A stretch of 64,000 nucleotides of DNA from Rufibacter psychrotolerans (lineage in GTDB: Bacteria > Bacteroidota > Bacteroidia > Cytophagales > Hymenobacteraceae), in NCBI RefSeq assembly GCF_016924645.1, contig NZ_JAFFJV010000020.1:62001-126000 (forward strand). Reading direction: 5' to 3'. This document shows positions 59,632 through 64,000 of this stretch, in pieces (the stretch's first letter is position 1; every line of letters starts with the position of its first letter). Made by a program: the position numbers and the translations under genes. The notes beneath the pieces are model-generated. The model did no database searches and was not told where the DNA came from. It worked only from the letters and a program-made list of their open reading frames with translations.

Positions 59632-62163
59632 TTATTGAACCCCGTTGCTTTCGCCTTGCTTGGCGTCATCGTTGCGGATGGATTTCTTGCGGCGGGGCGG
59701 GCCCTGCTGCTGCATCTTCCCGAAGCGGTATTCAAACGTTAACCTAAAGCCGCGGTTATACTGCGTCACCAGCGTTCTGGTGCTGAACGGCAGGTACGGG
59801 GCGGCCTGGTTTTTGCCTTCCAGGCGGTTGTCAAACTTAAGCGCCTGCCTGAACGGGTTGTCCATGCCCAGGCTCAGGGCGCCTTTTTTCTCAAACAGCT
59901 CTTTTCTGATGGCCAGGTTGTGGTAAGAGAAGGAAGAGAACTTGCCTTGCAGCGTTACCCTGGGCGAATTGAACCCGCCGGAGAACTGGGCGCTGTAGCC
60001 TTTCCCGAAGGTGTAGCCTGAGCTCAGGTTGATGTTGTACATCCAGCCGGAGTTGGAGGCGGTGGGCGAGTTCAAGTCCACGAAGTACACGTTCACGTTC
60101 CCGTTCACGTTCCAGGCCGGAATGGGCTTGGTAGAGCCCGAGAAGCTCATGCCGTAGGTTTTGTTCTTGGCAATGTTGTTGAAAGTCACAAAGGTGGTGT
60201 CATTGATCACGTCAGAAACAGACTCAATGGCGTTATCCGTGATGCGCATGTACGCCGACACGTTGAGCGAGGTAGTCTTGAAGAAGGTGCTGTAGTTCAG
60301 CTCATAGGCATCGGTCAGCTCGGCATCCAGGCGTGGGTTACCATAAACTACTAAGTTAGGCCCTTGCTGCTGCCGGTATGGGTTCAGGAAGAACAACTGC
60401 GGCCGCTGAATGCGCTGCGTGAAGGTGGTTCTCAGTTTTACGTTGGGTTTCAGGTCGTACGCCAGCGTGATGTTGGGGATGAAGTTGTCATAGTTGGTGG
60501 TGAAATCCTGGGCAGGGTTGGCGAAGTCACCGGCCACATCGGTGTACTCGTAGCGCCCGCCAAACTTCAGGGCCGTTTTCTTGTTCAGGTTAAAGCCGTA
60601 TGACAGGTAAGAGGCCAGCACGTTCTGGTCATAGGAGAAATCGCCGTTCAGGTCAAGGCCGTTGTACAAAGAGGCACTGGACACGTCGCGCAGGATGCCT
60701 TTGGCGCCTACCTCCAGCAAGGTGTTCTTGGGCATGGGGTGAGCGTAATCGGCCTGGAAGGTGAGTTCTTTGTTAAGCCCTTCGTTCTCGTTGAGGGTGA
60801 GGGATCTCAGCGGCCCCTCCAACTCAAAGCGGCTTTGGTTCACGGTATTGTCCTGCTCGGTCTGGCTGTACAGGGCCAATAAGGTAAGCTCCTGCTGGGG
60901 CTTCTTGAACTGGTGCGTGTAGTCCAGGTTCAGGTCCATGCTCAGGCGCTGGTTATCGTTCTTCATAGACAGTTTGTACTCGTCCAGGAGCGAAGGCTCC
61001 ACAAAACCGGTCTGCGCCTCGTTCTGCGCCGCCTCATAAAACGTGGCATTCTGGTGGGACCGCATCTTGAAGCTGCCGCTGTTCACCCTAATACCCGCCG
61101 ACACGGTGTTTTTCTCATTGATATCGTAGTCCAAACTCAGTTGCCCAAACCCGAACATACCATCCACCGCGCTGGTACCCAACTGGTACAGCGTGTTCTG
61201 GAAGATCTCCTTGGTCTCGTCATCCTGGTTTTGGTTGACCTGCGTGAGGTTCATGGCACCTTTGCTGTAGAACCGGTTTACGCCCGCGTTCAGGCTAACT
61301 CCAAACTTGCCTTGCTTCATGCTCAGGTTGGCGTTCCCGTTGCTGGCACGGGTACCGGCCGTTAAGGTAGTGGAGCCGGTCACGCCCTGCAGGGCATTTT
61401 TCTTGGTCACGATGTTCACGATACCCGCCGTGCCTTCGGCGTCATACTTGGCCGAGGGACTGGTGATCACCTCCACGTTTTTGATCACATCGGCGGGGAT
61501 TTGCTTCAGGGCATCGGCCACGCTGCCGGCCATCACGGTGGATGGTTTTCCGTTGATGAGCACGCGCACGTTAGAAGAACCGCGCAGCTGAATGTTGCCG
61601 TCCTGGTCCAGGGCCACCGATGGTACTTTCTGCATTACATCGGCGGCGGTACCGCCGGTGTTGGTGATGTCTTTTTCGGCGTTGTACACCAGGCGGTCTA
61701 CTTTGTCCTCGATGAGGGGCTTTTCACCTACCACGGTTACCTCCTGCAGTTTGGTGTGGGCCGGGGTGAGCGTGACACGGTTCAGGTTCGCAGTCTGGTC
61801 GGCCGCCGAGATGGTGATCTGCTTTAGCTCCCTGGTTTCGTAACCGATAAAGCTGATGTGGAGGGTGTAGGTGCCGTTGGCCACCCGGGCCAGGGTGAAA
61901 CGGCCTTTGTCATCGGTCACGGTGCCGTCAACGGTTTTGCCGTTGGCCGCGTTGATGAGGGCAATGGTAGCGTACTCTACCGGCTTAGAGCTTTCAGCGT
62001 CTACCACCGTGCCGGTAATTCTGCCGGCGCCCTGTGGCGCCTGTACGGCAGGGGCAGCCCCGGCGGGAGCGGCCTGTGGACGAGGGGCATTTACTGGGTT
62101 CTGCGCCCACAGGGGGGCAGAAGTGGCGCAGCTTAACATGGTTAAGAGCAGAAGTTTTTTCAT
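59632..62163 (-). CDS. TonB-dependent outer-membrane receptor, PF14905-type (paralogue 3)
   Basis: 843 residues from the ATG at 62163, where the signal peptide begins (MKKLLLLTMLSCATSAPLWAQ); an upstream in-frame ATG adds 21 unlikely residues. A Pro/Ala linker leads to the regulatory-like domain (GRITGTVVDAESSKPVEYATIALINAANGKTVDGTVTDDKGRFTL). The plug reads MQKVPSVALDQDGNIQLRGSSNVRVLINGKPSTVMAGSVADALKQIPADVIKNVEVITSPSAKYDAEGTAGIVNIVTKKN. The barrel ends LTFEYRFGKM, followed by the tail RRKKSIRNDDAKQGESNGVQ. The ligand is unknown. The clear similarity of all three receptors points to local duplication. Confidence 0.9.
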   Translation of the reverse strand: MKKLLLLTMLSCATSAPLWAQNPVNAPRPQAAPAGAAPAVQAPQGAGRITGTVVDAESSKPVEYATIALINAANGKTVDGTVTDDKGRFTLARVANGTYTLHISFIGYETRELKQITISAADQTANLNRVTLTPAHTKLQEVTVVGEKPLIEDKVDRLVYNAEKDITNTGGTAADVMQKVPSVALDQDGNIQLRGSSNVRVLINGKPSTVMAGSVADALKQIPADVIKNVEVITSPSAKYDAEGTAGIVNIVTKKNALQGVTGSTTLTAGTRASNGNANLSMKQGKFGVSLNAGVNRFYSKGAMNLTQVNQNQDDETKEIFQNTLYQLGTSAVDGMFGFGQLSLDYDINEKNTVSAGIRVNSGSFKMRSHQNATFYEAAQNEAQTGFVEPSLLDEYKLSMKNDNQRLSMDLNLDYTHQFKKPQQELTLLALYSQTEQDNTVNQSRFELEGPLRSLTLNENEGLNKELTFQADYAHPMPKNTLLEVGAKGILRDVSSASLYNGLDLNGDFSYDQNVLASYLSYGFNLNKKTALKFGGRYEYTDVAGDFANPAQDFTTNYDNFIPNITLAYDLKPNVKLRTTFTQRIQRPQLFFLNPYRQQQGPNLVVYGNPRLDAELTDAYELNYSTFFKTTSLNVSAYMRITDNAIESVSDVINDTTFVTFNNIAKNKTYGMSFSGSTKPIPAWNVNGNVNVYFVDLNSPTASNSGWMYNINLSSGYTFGKGYSAQFSGGFNSPRVTLQGKFSSFSYHNLAIRKELFEKKGALSLGMDNPFRQALKFDNRLEGKNQAAPYLPFSTRTLVTQYNRGFRLTFEYRFGKMQQQGPPRRKKSIRNDDAKQGESNGVQ

Positions 62164-62466
62164 AAAGGTGTTATAGGTAGAAAAAGTGCTTGTTAAAACC
62201 GGTAAGCAGAAGAGGCTGCGGAACAATGCCGGCTGAACCCCGCGCGCCCTTTCTGGTGCTTCACAGTTGTGGCATTAGTATGCGGGGGAGGGGGAATATT
62301 ACAGGCCGCCGCAGAAAAAGGCCGCTTTTAACATAACCTTAACTAAAGCGCCGGCCATTGGCCTCTATGCGCGAGAGAATTGATTATGCTGGCGGGCTAA
62401 ACCAAAGAGGCACCGTTACCAGCAAGCAAGGATAGGTGGGAAGAAAAGCTAATACCGAAGCAGGAG

Positions 62467-62502
62467 GTTTTAGGCTTGTTTTCCTGAAAACAGACCTAAA
62501 AC
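62467..62502. repeat. Short intergenic palindrome copy, complete
   Basis: GTTTTAGGCTTGTTTTCCTG followed by AAAACAGACCTAAAAC. Both outer GTTTTAGG/CCTAAAAC flanks and the core are present; it is a good reference copy. Confidence 0.8.
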
Positions 62503-62504
62503 AA

Positions 62505-62544
62505 AAATCCCGGCAGCTACTAGAAGAAGTAACTACCGGGATTT
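62505..62544 (-). terminator. Terminator of the ferredoxin gene
   Basis: AAATCCCGG pairs with CCGGGATTT, with inner AG/CT pairs, followed on the minus strand by a T-rich run. It starts 24 nt after the stop. Confidence 0.75.
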
Positions 62545-62567
62545 AGTGCTATGCTAGAGCAAGAAGC

Positions 62568-62894
62568 TTACTCAAAGTCGGCCATCACGCGTAGAACGGT
62601 GCCGTCTAGTTCTGGGGTGACCTTGATCTGGCAAGAAAGACGGCTGGTGCTGGTGGGGTTGGGTAAGTTCTCCAGGGTGTAGAGCTCGTCATCAGAGGGC
62701 TCGGGCAGCTCCGGGGCTTCCACCAGTTGAATGTGGCAAGTGGCACAAAGCGCCATGCCGCCGCAGGTGGCCTGTACGTTAAACTCACTGGCCTTCAAAA
62801 CCTCCATCAGGCTCAGGCCCATGTCTGTAGGGGCCGGAACCGAGATGCGCTCGCCAGCGGGGGTTTCCACGTAAACGGTGATGTCTTCTTGCAT
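62568..62894 (-). CDS. 2Fe-2S ferredoxin
   Basis: 108 residues. The cluster ligands are C-x5-C-x2-C in QATCGGMALCATCHIQLVEAP, with the fourth Cys in SRLSCQIKVTPELDGTVLRV. The spacing is that of adrenodoxin/ISC-type [2Fe-2S] ferredoxins rather than plant type. It transfers single electrons and starts 3 nt after the stop of the ferredoxin reductase gene, so the two proteins very probably work as a pair. The electron acceptor is unknown. Confidence 0.93.
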   Translation of the reverse strand: MQEDITVYVETPAGERISVPAPTDMGLSLMEVLKASEFNVQATCGGMALCATCHIQLVEAPELPEPSDDELYTLENLPNPTSTSRLSCQIKVTPELDGTVLRVMADFE

Positions 62895-62897
62895 GGG

Positions 62898-63911
62898 TTA
62901 CAGGGTTGGCACTCCGTTTACGGTAGTGTATTTCAGAACGAATTTCTTGTCTGGGTTGATGACGGAGTACGCGCTCTGCGCCATCAGGGCCGCCTCATGG
63001 TAGCCGCACAAGATCAGCTTCAGTTTACCCGGGTAAGTGTTAATGTCGCCAATGGCGTACACGCCCGGTATGTTGGTGCTGTAATCTACAGTGTTCACCA
63101 CAATGGCCGATTTCTCCAACTCCAGTCCCCAGTTCTCCAGCGGGCCCAGCTTAGGCACCAACCCGAAAAGCGGAATGAAGTAATCTGTCTCTATCTGGTA
63201 CGCGTCAGCGCCGTCTGGCATGACGGTCACCGCATCCAGTTTGCCGTTGCCGTGTACCTCGGTCACGTTAGACTTCAGGAGCAGGCGCATGTGACCCTCT
63301 TCAGCCAGGCTAGACACCTTGGCCGCCGATTCCGGCGCGCCTCTAAAGGTGGTGCCGCGGTGCACCAGGGTCAGTTCCTTTGCCACATCGGCCAGGTAAA
63401 TGGCCCAGTCCAGGGCAGAGTCTCCGCCGCCGGCCAGGACCACGCGCTTGTCGCGGAAGTGCTCTGGGTCCAGGATCATGTAGTTCACGCCTTTGCCGCC
63501 TTCAAAGTTGGCCAGGTTGTCAATGGCGGGTTTGCGGGGCTCAAACGAACCCAAGCCGCCGGCAATCACCACCACCCTGCAGTAGATCTCGGTGCCCTCT
63601 GAGGTCACCAGGCGGAAAGAACCGTCTTCCAGCTTCTCCAGGTCCTCCACGCGCTCACCCAGGGTGAAAGTTGGGTGGAAGGGGGCAATCTGCTCCATCT
63701 GGTTTTTGATCAGGTCGCCCGCCAGGATGGAAGGAAACCCGGGGATGTCGTAGATGGGTTTTTTGGGGTAAATCTCAGAAAGCTGGCCGCCCACCTGGGG
63801 CAGGGCGTCTACCACGTGGCACTTCATCTTCAGAAGGCCCGCCTCAAACACCGCGAATAGCCCCACCGGACCGGCGCCGATGATACAGATATCAGTAGTT
63901 ACAGTTGACAT
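62898..63911 (-). CDS. Ferredoxin--NADP(+) reductase, thioredoxin-reductase-like type
   Basis: 337 residues. The FAD-binding motif is CIIGAGPVGLFAVFEAG (GxGxxG), then DALPQVGGQLSEIYPKKPIYDIPGFP. The NADPH-binding motif is VVLAGGGDSALDWAIYLADVAKELTLVHRG. FAD-domain ending: VYAIGDINTYPGKLKLILCGYHEAALMAQSAY. The CxxC of thioredoxin reductase is absent, which identifies the YumC-type ferredoxin reductase. It passes electrons between NADPH and the ferredoxin encoded 3 nt downstream. The 89 nt between its start and the window end show no feature I can support. Confidence 0.93.
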   Translation of the reverse strand: MSTVTTDICIIGAGPVGLFAVFEAGLLKMKCHVVDALPQVGGQLSEIYPKKPIYDIPGFPSILAGDLIKNQMEQIAPFHPTFTLGERVEDLEKLEDGSFRLVTSEGTEIYCRVVVIAGGLGSFEPRKPAIDNLANFEGGKGVNYMILDPEHFRDKRVVLAGGGDSALDWAIYLADVAKELTLVHRGTTFRGAPESAAKVSSLAEEGHMRLLLKSNVTEVHGNGKLDAVTVMPDGADAYQIETDYFIPLFGLVPKLGPLENWGLELEKSAIVVNTVDYSTNIPGVYAIGDINTYPGKLKLILCGYHEAALMAQSAYSVINPDKKFVLKYTTVNGVPTL

Positions 63912-64000
63912 ATAAGGTATAGTAGTTCAAACAGGCAGGTGCGGGCGTCTCCCTTGGCTGCCGTAAAGTCTAGCACAAACGGTTTACTTTCAGGTTTGCG

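Larger units (their letters stand above)
62164..62567. other. Intergenic region
   Basis: 404 nt. The part near 62164-62340 should hold the promoter of paralogue 3, but no consensus pair was seen. A full palindrome copy lies at 62467-62502 and the ferredoxin terminator at 62505-62544. Confidence 0.5.

Overview
The window looks like chromosome of an aerobic member of the Bacteroidota, most probably order Cytophagales, family Hymenobacteraceae (Rufibacter/Pontibacter/Hymenobacter-like). The support is a gliding lipoprotein GldH next to a RicT/PSP1 protein, a type IX secretion C-terminal sorting domain, PF14905-type TonB-dependent outer-membrane proteins, an IPExxxVDY protein beside acpP-fabF-rnc, and several promoters of the Bacteroidota form TTTG-N19/20-TAnnTTTG. 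The genus is an inference from gene content and style, not from a marker gene. I saw no rRNA, tRNA, CRISPR array, transposase or prophage genes.

Layout. 1-5.6 kb: the 3' part of a large SF1 helicase, a lipoprotein and an NmrA-type oxidoreductase. 6-8.2 kb: a remarkable 756-residue Gly/Ser/Tyr/Gln-rich low-complexity protein with RGG boxes. 8.7-12.2 kb: a membrane-anchored EEP phosphatase/nuclease, then ricT-gldH. 12.5-17.9 kb: a double-GNAT protein, a polysaccharide deacetylase, a zinc alcohol dehydrogenase with a small membrane protein, and a DsbA/FrnE-DJ-1 pair. 17.9-20.6 kb: a LytS/LytTR-type two-component pair and an SMR (Gdx/SugE-like) exporter. 21.2-26.8 kb: a minus-strand cluster rsfS-ftsH-LUD-lpxH-like-hypothetical, with birA divergent. 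27-32 kb: a T9SS cargo protein, a DUF2723 membrane glycosyltransferase and rlmB. 32.9-37.2 kb: kdsD and mannose-1-phosphate guanylyltransferase, with recQ divergent. 37.3-40.7 kb: purD, a CoA-transferase and a bacilliredoxin. 40.9-44 kb: a lipoprotein operon of two MauG/MbnH-type dihaem proteins around an MbnP-type protein. 44.4-52.5 kb: rpsT, pyk, the IPExxxVDY gene, acpP-fabF-rnc, nadE and a small HD alarmone-hydrolase-like protein. 52.6-62.2 kb: three paralogous TonB-dependent receptors and a carboxypeptidase-regulatory-domain protein. 62.6-63.9 kb: ferredoxin reductase and ferredoxin.

Most genes are core or housekeeping. The unusual content is between them: the intergenic DNA is crowded with dispersed palindromic elements. 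By eye I find about 30 copies of one short palindrome (core TTTTCTGAAAA with flanks GGCC and AAAAC), usually just after stop codons and sometimes inside terminator stems. I also find two inverted copies of a three-hairpin element with covarying stem pairs, two inverted copies of a ~190-nt element with nearly invariant arms and a diverged loop, a 162-bp MITE-like element with 28-nt terminal inverted repeats, and a 33-bp perfect hairpin. These repeats, the RGG low-complexity protein and the MbnP/dihaem operon are the best candidates for something poorly described.
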